Origin: Emergencia sp. 1XD21-10
GTDB taxonomy: Bacteria; Bacillota; Clostridia; Peptostreptococcales; Anaerovoracaceae
Assembly (NCBI RefSeq): GCF_009936045.1
Contig: NZ_QWEQ01000005.1
Location: 62,001-126,000, forward strand
Direction: 5' to 3'
Length of the DNA: 64,000 nucleotides
Shown: positions 25,361 through 34,319 of the stretch, in pieces
Position numbering within the stretch: position 1 is the first letter of the stretch
Layout: every line of letters begins with the position of its first letter
The notes under the pieces: generated by a model
Told to the model about the DNA's origin: nothing
Seen by the model: only the letters and a program-made list of their open reading frames with translations
Database searches by the model: none
Translations under genes and position numbers: made by a program

Positions 25361-26566
25361 ATGGATACAAGAAGACTATTTAAAGAAGATGTATACTTAA
25401 AAACTGCCAAGGCAGTAATCACCGATATACAAAGGGAGGAAGAAAATCTCGTGCTGATTCTCGATCAGACGATTTTCTTTCCCGAAGGCGGCGGTCAGAG
25501 CAGTGATATCGGCACCATTTCTGACCTTACTGTAACACACGTGTATGAAGATAAAGACTACATCTATCACCGCTGTGTCGAAAAAGAAAGCGAATTGTCG
25601 ATAGGCGATGAAGTAGATATTGCAATCGATTGGAAGCATAGATTTGATAATATGCAAAGACACTGCGGGGAGCACATCTTATCCGGCAAATTCTATGAAC
25701 TCTTCGGCGGCGTCAACCGTGGATTTCACATGGGTGAAGATTATATGACCATCGACATCAGTCTGGAAGAAAATCCAGCATATAATATAATCACTTGGGA
25801 AATGGCAAAGGAGGCAGAGCTTGCTGCCAACGAAGCAATCTGGGCAAATCTTCCGGTCATTACCCGCCACTATGACAACAGACAAGAAGCCGAACACCTT
25901 CCGCTGCGCAAAGCCCTTGCCTTTGACGAAGATATTTCCATCGTCTGCGTGGGAAGTATAGAAAATCCTGCCGACTGTGTCGCCTGCTGCGGCACCCACC
26001 CTGCTGCTTCCGGTCAGGTCGGCATAGTAAAACTCTACAAGGTAGAGCCGAATAAAGGCATGTTCCGCATTTACTTTGAAGCCGGCAAGCGTGCCTTTCT
26101 CCACTATCAGAACCGTTACGATATCCTTACGAATCTGGAACATAAACTTTCCGCAGGTACAGACGACCTGCTGGACAAATATAACGCTCAGAACGCAAAA
26201 AACAAGGGTATCCGGGATGAACTTTATCATTTGAAGAAATGGGTCGTTGCACGAGAAATAGAAGATATAAAAGCGCAGATTTCCCCGGCTTTTGTCAGAT
26301 ATTACGATAAATTGTCTATTGACGATATACTGGAGATTGGACGCAGTCTCTCCGGCTGCATCCCCACCATCGCTTTTCTTGTCCATCAGCCGACGAACAC
26401 CATTCTCCTGTTCTCCGATCAGCACGACTGCGGTAAACTGGTAAAAGAAAATGCCCCTATCTACGGCGGCAAAGGCGGCGGCAACCAAAGTTCTGCCAGA
26501 GCCATCTTCCCTAAAACCGAATATGTAGATACTTTTATCGACCTAATAGAAAAACACCTGCGCTAA
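25361..26566 (+). CDS. AlaX-type alanyl-tRNA editing protein with DHHA1 domain
   Basis: The 401-residue protein has the AlaRS second-additional (editing) domain with zinc ligands HCGEH (about residue 102) and CVACCGTH (about 205), and a C-terminal DHHA1 domain ending in YGGKGGGNQSSA. It matches long AlaX proteins, which hydrolyse mischarged Ser- or Gly-tRNA(Ala) in trans. It lacks the aminoacylation domain, so it is not AlaRS itself. GGAGCACAAA precedes the ATG. It ends in a strong bidirectional terminator and is transcribed away from cwlD. Confidence 0.92.
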   Translation: MDTRRLFKEDVYLKTAKAVITDIQREEENLVLILDQTIFFPEGGGQSSDIGTISDLTVTHVYEDKDYIYHRCVEKESELSIGDEVDIAIDWKHRFDNMQRHCGEHILSGKFYELFGGVNRGFHMGEDYMTIDISLEENPAYNIITWEMAKEAELAANEAIWANLPVITRHYDNRQEAEHLPLRKALAFDEDISIVCVGSIENPADCVACCGTHPAASGQVGIVKLYKVEPNKGMFRIYFEAGKRAFLHYQNRYDILTNLEHKLSAGTDDLLDKYNAQNAKNKGIRDELYHLKKWVVAREIEDIKAQISPAFVRYYDKLSIDDILEIGRSLSGCIPTIAFLVHQPTNTILLFSDQHDCGKLVKENAPIYGGKGGGNQSSARAIFPKTEYVDTFIDLIEKHLR

Positions 26567-26579
26567 CAGGTGTTTTTTC
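26551..26579. terminator. Bidirectional terminator between alaX and EamA genes
   Basis: AAAACACCTG pairs with CAGGTGTTTT around a 6-nt loop, with T/A runs on both sides. The left arm overlaps the last alaX codons. Confidence 0.9.
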
Positions 26580-26593
26580 TATATAATTTAGAT

Positions 26594-27487
26594 TTACTTC
26601 TGTCTCTGTCCACCTAGGTTCATAATGGCGATGGACGCTAGCACCAGAACAATTCCGGCAAGCTTCCACAAGCTAAAATCTTCCTGTAAAATAACAAATC
26701 CGATGATTGCAGCAACTACTGTCTCTACCGATGCGATGACTGGTACCTTTGAGGTTTCCAGATTCATGGAAAGCCCTTTCATATAGATAAAGTATGCCAC
26801 CACCGCTGTAATCAGTCCATATGCAAAAGCGCTCGCCATAAAGCCAGCAGAACACAAATCTCCTATCTCCAGCCATGGCTTTGCAATCACCGCCATAGTA
26901 AGAGATGCAAAGAGAAAACTGTAAAAAGTCACCGTCGTTGTATCATAGTCCTTCGCAATGGTTCCAAAGATTGTCATCAACGAGTACAAAAAACCGGCTG
27001 CAATACCGATTAGAACGCCATATCCTAGAAAATCAACTGTATCAAAATTACCGCCGGTTACCGTCAGTGCACAGCCTGCAATATTTACAGCAAGTCCTGC
27101 AATCTTATTTGCACCTATCTTCTCTTTAAAAATGATTCTGCTCATAATGCAGACAAAAATCGGTGATGTATAAAGCAGTACGGCAGCAGTTGCAGCACCA
27201 ATACTGCCGATTGCCTCGGTATAGGCGTAGTTAAACATCGCCTGACATACAACACCTAGAACTGCACAGAGCAGCAGCCCTTTTCCATCGATGCGAAATA
27301 GCTTCGTTCCGCCAAGAAAAAGCATTACCGGTATAATCCAAAGGGCAGCTGATGCCATACGAAAAAATACGATCGTTGCTCCCGATGCACCGTAACTTCC
27401 AAGCAAGTTAATGAAAAGTCCCATGGTTCCCCAAAGGCAGCCGGAAACGAATACATAGATATATCCTTTGTTTGAATGATTTTTCAT
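26594..27487 (-). CDS. EamA/DMT-family transporter
   Basis: The 297-residue protein has ten hydrophobic segments arranged as two EamA repeats (GCLWGTMGLFIN at the start and VVAAIIGFVILQEDF near the end), the drug/metabolite transporter layout. Substrates in this family are often amino acids or metabolites. It lies 81 bp downstream of atoA on the same strand and may be co-transcribed with the lysine genes, so lysine, aminobutyrate or a related compound is conceivable, but the sequence does not show which. Confidence 0.88.
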   Translation of the reverse strand: MKNHSNKGYIYVFVSGCLWGTMGLFINLLGSYGASGATIVFFRMASAALWIIPVMLFLGGTKLFRIDGKGLLLCAVLGVVCQAMFNYAYTEAIGSIGAATAAVLLYTSPIFVCIMSRIIFKEKIGANKIAGLAVNIAGCALTVTGGNFDTVDFLGYGVLIGIAAGFLYSLMTIFGTIAKDYDTTTVTFYSFLFASLTMAVIAKPWLEIGDLCSAGFMASAFAYGLITAVVAYFIYMKGLSMNLETSKVPVIASVETVVAAIIGFVILQEDFSLWKLAGIVLVLASIAIMNLGGQRQK

Positions 27488-27568
27488 AACTTTCCCCGTA
27501 ACAAAGAGGAGATCCGCATGCGGGTCTCCTCCGTAATTCTTAATCAGATTTTTCGTCCTGTTTGAAGA

Positions 27569-28225
27569 TTATTCTTCTTCCATCGGTTTCATTTCTGGAT
27601 CGAAGTGAAGTTTGCAGCCAGTTGCTGTCTGAATATCTTCTTTGCTGTAATCCGGATGTAATTCTGTTACCCAGATGCCATCTTCTCTGACTTCCATTAC
27701 GCCCATTTCAGTAATGATTTTGCTGACGCACTTTTCAGCGGTCAAAGGTAATGTGCACTTTTCTAAGATTTTGTGATTACCCTTCTGGGTGTGCAGCATT
27801 ACGATGATAACCTCCGGACAGCCTGCACAAAGGTCCATAGCACCGCCCATACCAGCAACTTTCTTGCCTGGAACAATCCAGTTTGCCAAATCGCCGTTTT
27901 CAGCAACTTCCATAGCGCCAAGGACTGTAGCTTTTACGTGTCCGCCTCTTACAAGACCGAAAGATTCTGCAGTATCAAAGAACTTTGCTCTTGGCAGTGC
28001 AGTTACATATACACCACCAGAGTTGATGATATCAACATCTGTATTGGTTTCGTCTGCAACAGCATCAATACCTGCAAATCCATTTTCGGAGTGGCAGGTT
28101 ACTGCAATGTCATCTGGAATATAGTCTGCTACCATGGTAGGAAGGCCGATTCCCAGGTTAATAAAATCGCCGTCTTTAAATTCCTTTGCGCATCTCTTCG
28201 CAATTCTCTGTTTTAAATCTGCCAT
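27569..28225 (-). CDS. atoA: Butyryl-CoA:acetoacetate CoA-transferase, beta subunit
   Basis: This 218-residue protein is the B subunit of the 3-oxoacid CoA-transferase family. The catalytic glutamate is in CHSENGFAGI (about residue 50), followed by NSGGVYVTALP and GGAMDLCAG. In lysine fermentation it exchanges CoA between butyryl-CoA and acetoacetate, giving butyrate and acetoacetyl-CoA. Its start overlaps the end of the A subunit by 13 bp. GGAG bases precede the ATG. Confidence 0.93.
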   Translation of the reverse strand: MADLKQRIAKRCAKEFKDGDFINLGIGLPTMVADYIPDDIAVTCHSENGFAGIDAVADETNTDVDIINSGGVYVTALPRAKFFDTAESFGLVRGGHVKATVLGAMEVAENGDLANWIVPGKKVAGMGGAMDLCAGCPEVIIVMLHTQKGNHKILEKCTLPLTAEKCVSKIITEMGVMEVREDGIWVTELHPDYSKEDIQTATGCKLHFDPEMKPMEEE

Positions 28226-28926
28226 CTCTTTTCTCCTTCCACAATAGCATCTACGAGAACGCCTGCAACTGCAAAGTAGTCAGGGTCAATCTCTTTAATT
28301 TCAACAATCTTTTCCGGTGCAATGATGGTGTGCTCTGCAGCACCAGCCATTACATAGTTAAAGTTTTTCGTTGTCTTGGAACAATAGTAGTTACCAAATT
28401 TATCAGCTACAGTAGGTCTGATGAACGCATAGTCAGCGCGCAGCGGCATTTCGAATAAGTACTTCTTGCCTTCCAGTTCTACAACTTTCTTTTCTCTTCC
28501 TAATTCGTCCAGCTCTTCCTGCACCGGTGTACCAACACCAGTCGGAGTCAGAACACCACCAAGACCGTAAGCTGCTGCTCTGATCTTTTCTGCTAAAGTA
28601 CCCTGTGGAACCAGTGTGCACTTCAGTGTGCCTGCTACCATGCCATCGCCAATCAGCGGGTTCATACCTACGTGGGAAGCGATGATGTGGTCAACCATAC
28701 CAGCTTCGAGCAGTTTACCGATACCTCTTGCAGTCTTAGCGCCGTAAGTTCCTACTGGCAGACCGCCGTCGTTACCGATTACTGTCAAATGCTTAACGCC
28801 TTTTCTTACAAGTGCGTCCATGATAACTTCCGGGGAACCTGTGCCCAGGAAACCGCCGACCATAATGGTCATGCCGTCTTTAACGCCTGCAACTGCTTCA
28901 TCAGCAGTCATAATTTTGTTAATCAT
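28213..28926 (-). CDS. atoD: Butyryl-CoA:acetoacetate CoA-transferase, alpha subunit
   Basis: The 237-residue A subunit starts with MINKIMTADEAVAGVKDGMT and has the VGGFLGTGSPE CoA-binding loop and later PLRADYAFIRPT, typical of AtoD/CtfA. It pairs with the overlapping atoA product. It is separated from kamE by a 250-bp structured gap (28927-29177), so it may be differently expressed from the kam genes. GAAAGGTGAT lies before the ATG. Confidence 0.93.
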   Translation of the reverse strand: MINKIMTADEAVAGVKDGMTIMVGGFLGTGSPEVIMDALVRKGVKHLTVIGNDGGLPVGTYGAKTARGIGKLLEAGMVDHIIASHVGMNPLIGDGMVAGTLKCTLVPQGTLAEKIRAAAYGLGGVLTPTGVGTPVQEELDELGREKKVVELEGKKYLFEMPLRADYAFIRPTVADKFGNYYCSKTTKNFNYVMAGAAEHTIIAPEKIVEIKEIDPDYFAVAGVLVDAIVEGEKRWQI

Positions 28927-28966
28927 TTTACAATCACCTTTCTATATCATATTAGTTTAAACAATA

Positions 28967-29153
28967 ACAACCCCACCCTTCCACGAAGCAAAGCTTCGGG
29001 CGGGTGCCCGGGAACCTTGTTGTCCTAAGGCAATAAGTGTTCATGAGAAAATCATACACCAAACGGATACATCTTGCAAGAGGATTCTTGTCCAAAATCT
29101 GTACCCTCCGCATGTGATAATGGGCGCTGAACTTAAAGTTCAGGCGCCCGCAA
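28967..29153 (-). other. Structured intercistronic region between kamE and atoD
   Basis: No gene fits. A nested hairpin at 28967-29023 has AACAA/TTGTT, CACCC/GGGTG and GAAGC/GCTTC helices. A second strong stem at 29125-29153 pairs GGGCGC-TGAACTT with AAGTTCA-GGCGCCC. Neither has a T-run, so RNA processing or stability control, rather than termination, is the likelier role. Confidence 0.5.
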
Positions 29154-29177
29154 CTCATGTCATATTATCATATGAGA

Positions 29178-29972
29178 TTAGCGATCAGCGATATTTTTCT
29201 TATCCTGCCAGCCTCTCTTTTCTACTTCCTGCATGATGTAGGACATAACGTGTTCTGCATACTTTCCAGGACCAAAACCTGCGTCGTAGCCCAGTTCCTG
29301 TGCTAATTCGTGGGAAATTCTAGGACCGCCGCAAGTCAGGATAATTTTGTCACGCAGACCTTCCGCTTCCATCAGTTCAACCATTTTGGTCAGCTGCTGG
29401 ATGTGAATGTCCTTCTGTGTTACTGTCTGGGATACCAGAATTGCATCAGCGTTCAGTTCTTTTGCTTTTGCAATTAACTGTTCACAAGGAACCTGGGAAC
29501 CCATGTTATGCGGATCTACATTCTTAAATCTTTCCAGACCGAAGTGACCGTGGAAGCCCTTCATCTGAATGATTGCGTCGATACCTACAGTATGCGCGTC
29601 AGATTCGATGGATGCACCTACAACGGTGATATCTCTGCCGATGTGTTCGCCAATCCATTCGCCGCATTCCACACGATCCATTACAGTACCTTCAACCTTA
29701 GGAACATTGATAGCTGTAAAGTCGATAGTTGGCTGTGCGGAGCCGTAAACGTTAAAGAATGTATATCCTGTTGTCAGTTCGCAGTAGTAAGCTACGTTTG
29801 GCTCAGCCAAACCTAATTTCTTAGCATACTGCTTTGCGCATTCTTCAGCTTCTTCACCGTAAGGTACAGGAAGAGTGAAGGCTAACTGAACTTTACCGTC
29901 GTTAAGTGCATCGCCGTAAGGCTTAACACAAGTTAAATCTACACTGCTTGTTGCTTTGCATTCTGTTGTCAT
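29178..29972 (-). CDS. kamE: Lysine 5,6-aminomutase beta subunit
   Basis: The 264-residue protein has the cobalamin-binding motif DAHTVG (Asp125-His127-Gly130) and Lys138 eleven residues after the ligand His. This is the same spacing as His133/Lys144 of the characterised clostridial enzyme, where Lys144 holds PLP. With KamD it moves the terminal amino group of beta-lysine to give 3,5-diaminohexanoate, using adenosylcobalamin and PLP. It lies 17 bp after kamD. AAGGAGG precedes the ATG. Confidence 0.95.
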   Translation of the reverse strand: MTTECKATSSVDLTCVKPYGDALNDGKVQLAFTLPVPYGEEAEECAKQYAKKLGLAEPNVAYYCELTTGYTFFNVYGSAQPTIDFTAINVPKVEGTVMDRVECGEWIGEHIGRDITVVGASIESDAHTVGIDAIIQMKGFHGHFGLERFKNVDPHNMGSQVPCEQLIAKAKELNADAILVSQTVTQKDIHIQQLTKMVELMEAEGLRDKIILTCGGPRISHELAQELGYDAGFGPGKYAEHVMSYIMQEVEKRGWQDKKNIADR

Positions 29973-29989
29973 GACCTTGCACCTCCTTA

Positions 29990-31543
29990 TTATTCATGAT
30001 CCATAAACAATTCAATAAACGGATTGAAGTAGTTTTCACCTTTAGTGGAAACACCTTCCAGACCGTGACCACCGTCAAACGGACGTTTCACGCCACCGAA
30101 GATACCCTTTTCGATTGTGGAGAAGAGACCTTCTTTTTCAACTTCAGCAAGAAGAGCGTCTGCTTTGCCCAGAACTTCCTGTGCTCTCTTCTGAATGATA
30201 CCGTCCTTCTTGAACTCAACTTCTTCACCGATGTGTCTGCAGTTGTTGAAAATGTAACGAGCATTTTCAATGGACAGATATCTATCCTGCATCAGCGGTG
30301 TATGAATTGCTTCTGTCAGCATACCAGTCAACAGCAGGGACTGATTCGTCCAAACTGTTACTAAGTTGAACAGCGCATCCTGCAGGTGACCTCTAAAGAT
30401 GTTACCTGTCATGAACTTTGTAGGAGGCATGTATTTTAATCTTGCCTTAGGGAAGATTTCTCTTGCCATCTGTGCCTGAGACAGTTCAAGCAGGAAGCCG
30501 TCTTCAGTAGCAGGATCCATTTCAAATGCGTGACCCAGACCCATCTGTTCTTCAGGAATGTTAGCAAGTACTGCAAACTGTTCGTTGATGAACTGAGAAG
30601 CAGTTACAGTGTGAGCTGCTTCGATTGCGTCGTCTGTTGTCAGGTAGTTGTCTTCACCGGAGTTAAAGATGATACCGCAGTAACCGATGATAACACGGCT
30701 CATGAACTGGTCAACCAGTGTTCTCTGCATGTTGATATCTCTGAACAGGATACCGTAGATAGCGTCATTTAACATTACGTCTAATCTTTCCAGTGCGCCC
30801 ATTGCAGCGATTTCAGGCATACACATACCGGAGGAGTAGTTACACAGTCTGATGTATCTGCCAACTTCTTCACCAACTTCGTCCAGTGCTTTTCTCATGA
30901 TTCTAAAGTTTTCCTGCGTAGCGTAAGTACCACCAAAGCCTTCAGTTGTTGCGCCATAAGGTACATAGTCAAGCAGGGACTGTGCAGTAGTTCTGATTAC
31001 AGCGATGATGTCTGCACCCTGTCTGGCAGCAGCCTGTGCCTGAATCACGTCTTCGTAAATGTTACCAGTAGCAACGATTACGTAGATGTAAGGCTCTGAT
31101 CCTTCACCGATAGTGTCTAAGTACTCCTGACGCTTTGCTTTCTGCATGTCAATTCTTTCGAAAGTAGCTTTGATTGCAGGCTTTAATGCTTCAGCAGCTT
31201 CTGCCTGGGAGCAGGTCGGAAGTTTTGTGATATCCAGTTTGCCTGCAGCCATTTCTTCTGCGATTTCCTGCGGTGTCTTGCCAGTCTGTACGATTGCATT
31301 ACCAATCCAATAAGCGACACCTGTCGGCAGCGCACCCGCATCCTTCAGCTGGTCTACTACCACGTTTGGAAGCGGTGTGTCAACATCGTCTACACCGTCA
31401 ACTCCCAAAAGTCTCAGAATTGTTCTCTCTGTGCTGACTGTAGTGTGTCTGTCAATGAAGTCCTGCATGTCATGTGCAATGTTTGCCGCATGCTGACGAG
31501 CACTGTCAACTACTTTTGGGTCAAGGTTTAATTTGCTTTTCAT
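29990..31543 (-). CDS. kamD: Lysine 5,6-aminomutase alpha subunit
   Basis: The 517-residue protein matches KamD throughout (MKSKLNLDPKVVDSARQHA, DVIQAQAAARQGADIIAVIRTTAQSLL, YGATTEGFGGT). It forms the TIM-barrel catalytic subunit that binds PLP and the adenosyl part of B12 together with KamE. It follows the reactivase gene kamC by 14 bp with GGAGAG bases before the ATG. Confidence 0.95.
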   Translation of the reverse strand: MKSKLNLDPKVVDSARQHAANIAHDMQDFIDRHTTVSTERTILRLLGVDGVDDVDTPLPNVVVDQLKDAGALPTGVAYWIGNAIVQTGKTPQEIAEEMAAGKLDITKLPTCSQAEAAEALKPAIKATFERIDMQKAKRQEYLDTIGEGSEPYIYVIVATGNIYEDVIQAQAAARQGADIIAVIRTTAQSLLDYVPYGATTEGFGGTYATQENFRIMRKALDEVGEEVGRYIRLCNYSSGMCMPEIAAMGALERLDVMLNDAIYGILFRDINMQRTLVDQFMSRVIIGYCGIIFNSGEDNYLTTDDAIEAAHTVTASQFINEQFAVLANIPEEQMGLGHAFEMDPATEDGFLLELSQAQMAREIFPKARLKYMPPTKFMTGNIFRGHLQDALFNLVTVWTNQSLLLTGMLTEAIHTPLMQDRYLSIENARYIFNNCRHIGEEVEFKKDGIIQKRAQEVLGKADALLAEVEKEGLFSTIEKGIFGGVKRPFDGGHGLEGVSTKGENYFNPFIELFMDHE

Positions 31544-31557
31544 CCTTTTCTCTCTCC

Positions 31558-33201
31558 TTATTTTATATATTTTTGTGCTCCATCAATAATTTCCTTATTG
31601 ATGCCTAACATTTTCGCGATATTAAGCGCGTCTTTTGGTATTTGCCCTTGTTTTTCTACCGTATATAAACGATAGTCCATATACTTAGAAATTATATTAA
31701 TCCGCTCTTTCCTATTCGCATATTTTAACTCGCTGTCGAGTTTGCGGAAGTCAACATCTGCCAGGCCTCGCACCTGCATATTCTTAACCCCGTTTTCCTC
31801 GGTCACCGCCTCAAAATGCGTAGTCATGAGGGTAATATACGGTTTGTCTTTGAGGTAATCCACAAGGCTTCTGGTCAGCGCCAGACCCTCAATCGGATTG
31901 GTTCCGCTGGCAATCTCATCGATGAGAAGCAGCGAACGATCTTCACTGTGATCTAAAATTTCTTTGAGTTCTTCCATCTCGCTTCCGAAACTGGAAAGAC
32001 CTCTCTCGACCGACTGGCTGTCTCCAATGAGAATCTGCATATAGTTAGAAAGGCCCACCTTTGCCTTTTGACAAGGAACAAAGAATCCATACTGCGCCAA
32101 AATCGGCACCAGTCCAGAAAGCTTCAGTGAAATGGTCTTTCCTCCCATATTGGCACCTGTAATACAGGTAACTCCGTCAGTCAAGGAAATGCTTACCGGA
32201 CAGTAAGTTTTCCCCTTGGACTTCAGCACGTCTTCAACTTTGGATTGTCTGCCTTCTACGATTTCAACGATATGCGCCTCAACGATTTCCGGCTTTACGC
32301 AGTCGTGCTTGATGGCATAAAGGGCTTTGCCCAATGCCACATCGAGAAGTCCAATTCGTTTACAGTTACGCAGAAGCACATCTGCAAACTCTGCTATTTT
32401 TAGGGAAAGACGCTGCCTTACAACGGTTTCTTCTTCCTCAATTTCGGTAACCAGATTTTCCATCTGCTCTGTCAGTGCATAAATCTTTTCATCAGGTTTT
32501 AATTCAAAGGTTACGGTCATGTAATCTTCATCCACCTGCTGCAAATCCGGCACGGCTTTATACTTTTCCAGCTCTCCGCCGGTCTTCGATACTGCACAGT
32601 CAAACTTCGGCGTTAAAATGATACCGTATTCTCTCTGAATCTCCGCTTTTTTCGCCTTCTGCGTCTTTCTGATAGAAACCTCTATGCTGTGCTTTTCCTT
32701 TCGCAGCTGCGCCAGCTTTTCAGAAAAGTCATCATAGATATAAAAAGTATTAATTCTGTCTTTGCTTGGATCCAGCTCGTCCAAAAGAGCTTCCGTCGGT
32801 TCCAGCGTAAACTCCACCGGAACTTTCGTGGTCGTTTCCCCGCAAATCTTTTCAATTTTTCTCATCATCAGAAGCAGAGTCTTTACTTCGTAGAGTTCTA
32901 CGACGGAAAGTGCATTTCTACTGCTTCGCTCGATGGTATATGTAGTATCCTTGATTTCCATGAAGGCTTCTGAAAGCAGCTCTACGCAGCGCTGATTTTC
33001 CTTCGCAAAGGCAATCATGTCCTCGATTTTATCAAGTTCTGCGCGAAGTTCCTCTTCCTCACCCGGAAAAAAAGGTTTGGTTTCTTTTAATATATTTTTA
33101 CCAAAAGGGGTATTTAAGTCAATCTGCTGCATGACATAGTCAAGACCAGTTTCTGCTTTAGTCTTGACATTGGCAAGCCGCCTGTTTGAACCGTGTTTCA
33201 T
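31558..33201 (-). CDS. kamC: KamC, MutS-related ATPase of aminomutase reactivation
   Basis: The 547-residue protein has a C-terminal MutS-type ATPase domain with Walker A TGANMGGKTIS (about residue 350), Walker B LLLIDEIASGTNP and a TTHFE switch. Its N-terminal part is unlike DNA-binding MutS. In lysine-fermenting clostridia this gene neighbours kamDE, and the product is named the ATPase of the aminomutase reactivase, thought to exchange damaged cobalamin. It lies between kamB and kamD with tight spacing. Confidence 0.85.
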   Translation of the reverse strand: MKHGSNRRLANVKTKAETGLDYVMQQIDLNTPFGKNILKETKPFFPGEEEELRAELDKIEDMIAFAKENQRCVELLSEAFMEIKDTTYTIERSSRNALSVVELYEVKTLLLMMRKIEKICGETTTKVPVEFTLEPTEALLDELDPSKDRINTFYIYDDFSEKLAQLRKEKHSIEVSIRKTQKAKKAEIQREYGIILTPKFDCAVSKTGGELEKYKAVPDLQQVDEDYMTVTFELKPDEKIYALTEQMENLVTEIEEEETVVRQRLSLKIAEFADVLLRNCKRIGLLDVALGKALYAIKHDCVKPEIVEAHIVEIVEGRQSKVEDVLKSKGKTYCPVSISLTDGVTCITGANMGGKTISLKLSGLVPILAQYGFFVPCQKAKVGLSNYMQILIGDSQSVERGLSSFGSEMEELKEILDHSEDRSLLLIDEIASGTNPIEGLALTRSLVDYLKDKPYITLMTTHFEAVTEENGVKNMQVRGLADVDFRKLDSELKYANRKERINIISKYMDYRLYTVEKQGQIPKDALNIAKMLGINKEIIDGAQKYIK

Positions 33202-33216
33202 AAATCCTCCTTCTGT

Positions 33217-34233
33217 TTATATTCTAACGTCAATGACCGGAATATCCGGAAGCGCTTCCTGCATAGCATCTCGCAGAGCTTTGTGGTCGAAAGAGTAGCC
33301 GCTCGGCGCAATAGGGTTGACCGTTACCGCCGCAACTTTGATGTTCTTCATGACACTGACCTTAAACTTCTTCTTGCGAAGCTTGCCCCAATCCATCTGA
33401 TTGATGAAAATCTTAGTCGGGTCTTTGAGAACAAAGTGGACTCTTTTTAGCTTACTTGGGTTGATGTCTGCAATTACGCTGTTTGTAAATGCGCCCGGAA
33501 TGTATACATATTCCGTTTCATCATCAATTGCTTCATCGATAAAGCGGCTGGATCCAAGACCCGTTGCAAGGTCTAAGGCTTCTATATTATCACCTTTGAT
33601 AAGCAAAATCTTGTCCAGATTCATATGCTCTGCAATGAGCGCTCTTGCCTTGCATTCCTCCAATTCGGGGAGGCTGTAAAGCCCGATGATGTGCGCTGTA
33701 TCCTCGATTACTTTCTTCATGCTGCGGGACAAAACTGCGCCGGTGGACAAGATAATCGCGTCTGATGTTTCCGGCGAAGCGATAGACTTTCGGTCGATAG
33801 CTCCGTCGATGAGAATCAGTTCACAGCCCATTTCAAACATCTCCTCACACATCTTCTTCGTGTGAGCAGTCGCCACAGGTCCTGCTATCTGCACATAGCC
33901 GCTATCAGCGACTCTGCAAAGGAGCAAATCTCCAATAGAAGTTCTGTAATCTGATTTTTTTACGATTTCAAGTCCTGCTTCCGCCAAATCATAAAGTTGT
34001 GTCGGAACGGACACGATGGTATCTTCGTAGAGATACACCTTTGGTTTTTCGGTTCCCGTTACTAAGTCCTGTGTTTCCCCGTCTCTGCCGGTAGAAGTAA
34101 TGCCCAGAGTAATACCCTCATCATCAGCTTCTTCAATGAGATAATTGAGCGCTGTAGTCTTTCCTGCATTCTTCGCCATGCCAACGATGGAAAGCGTTTT
34201 ATATTTTTGTGACAAATCGTAAAGTAAACCCAT
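33217..34233 (-). CDS. kamB: KamB, aminomutase reactivase subunit
   Basis: The 338-residue protein has a P-loop near its start (SIVGMAKNAGKTTALNYLIEE) and continues with DLVTGTEKPKVYL, LLLCRVADSGYVQIAGP and LILIDGAIDRKS. This is the KamB family, found with KamC beside lysine 5,6-aminomutase. It probably works with KamC to keep the enzyme active. The precise biochemistry rests on neighbourhood and annotation practice rather than on a visible catalytic motif beyond the P-loop. Confidence 0.82.
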   Translation of the reverse strand: MGLLYDLSQKYKTLSIVGMAKNAGKTTALNYLIEEADDEGITLGITSTGRDGETQDLVTGTEKPKVYLYEDTIVSVPTQLYDLAEAGLEIVKKSDYRTSIGDLLLCRVADSGYVQIAGPVATAHTKKMCEEMFEMGCELILIDGAIDRKSIASPETSDAIILSTGAVLSRSMKKVIEDTAHIIGLYSLPELEECKARALIAEHMNLDKILLIKGDNIEALDLATGLGSSRFIDEAIDDETEYVYIPGAFTNSVIADINPSKLKRVHFVLKDPTKIFINQMDWGKLRKKKFKVSVMKNIKVAAVTVNPIAPSGYSFDHKALRDAMQEALPDIPVIDVRI

Positions 34234-34280
34234 TTCTTATCCCTGTTTGTTCTAAAATTTCTGTATTTCTCGTTATAAAG

Positions 34281-34308
34281 GTATAGGGAGACCCAAGCCT
34301 CCCTATAC
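34281..34308. other. Intercistronic hairpin between kamA and kamB
   Basis: GTATAGGGAG and CTCCCTATAC form a perfect 10-bp stem with an 8-nt loop, without a T-run. It is one of several T-less stems between genes of this operon and may mark an mRNA processing or stability site. Confidence 0.6.
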
Positions 34309-34319
34309 GCATACACCAA

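Noticed and set aside
25679-26488. Long minus-strand open frame (269 codons) opposite alaX
   Set aside because: It is antisense to a well-supported AlaX gene with all zinc motifs, has no ribosome site, and encodes low-confidence hydrophobic/Cys-rich sequence.
26594-27487. EamA transporter as the lysine importer
   Set aside because: The family fits many metabolites and usually exports; the sequence gives no substrate, so only its neighbourhood is noted.
27569-28926. The missing kce cleavage enzyme
   Set aside because: Both proteins carry CoA-transferase motifs (SENG, GGFLGTG) and form AtoDA; neither resembles the Kce family.
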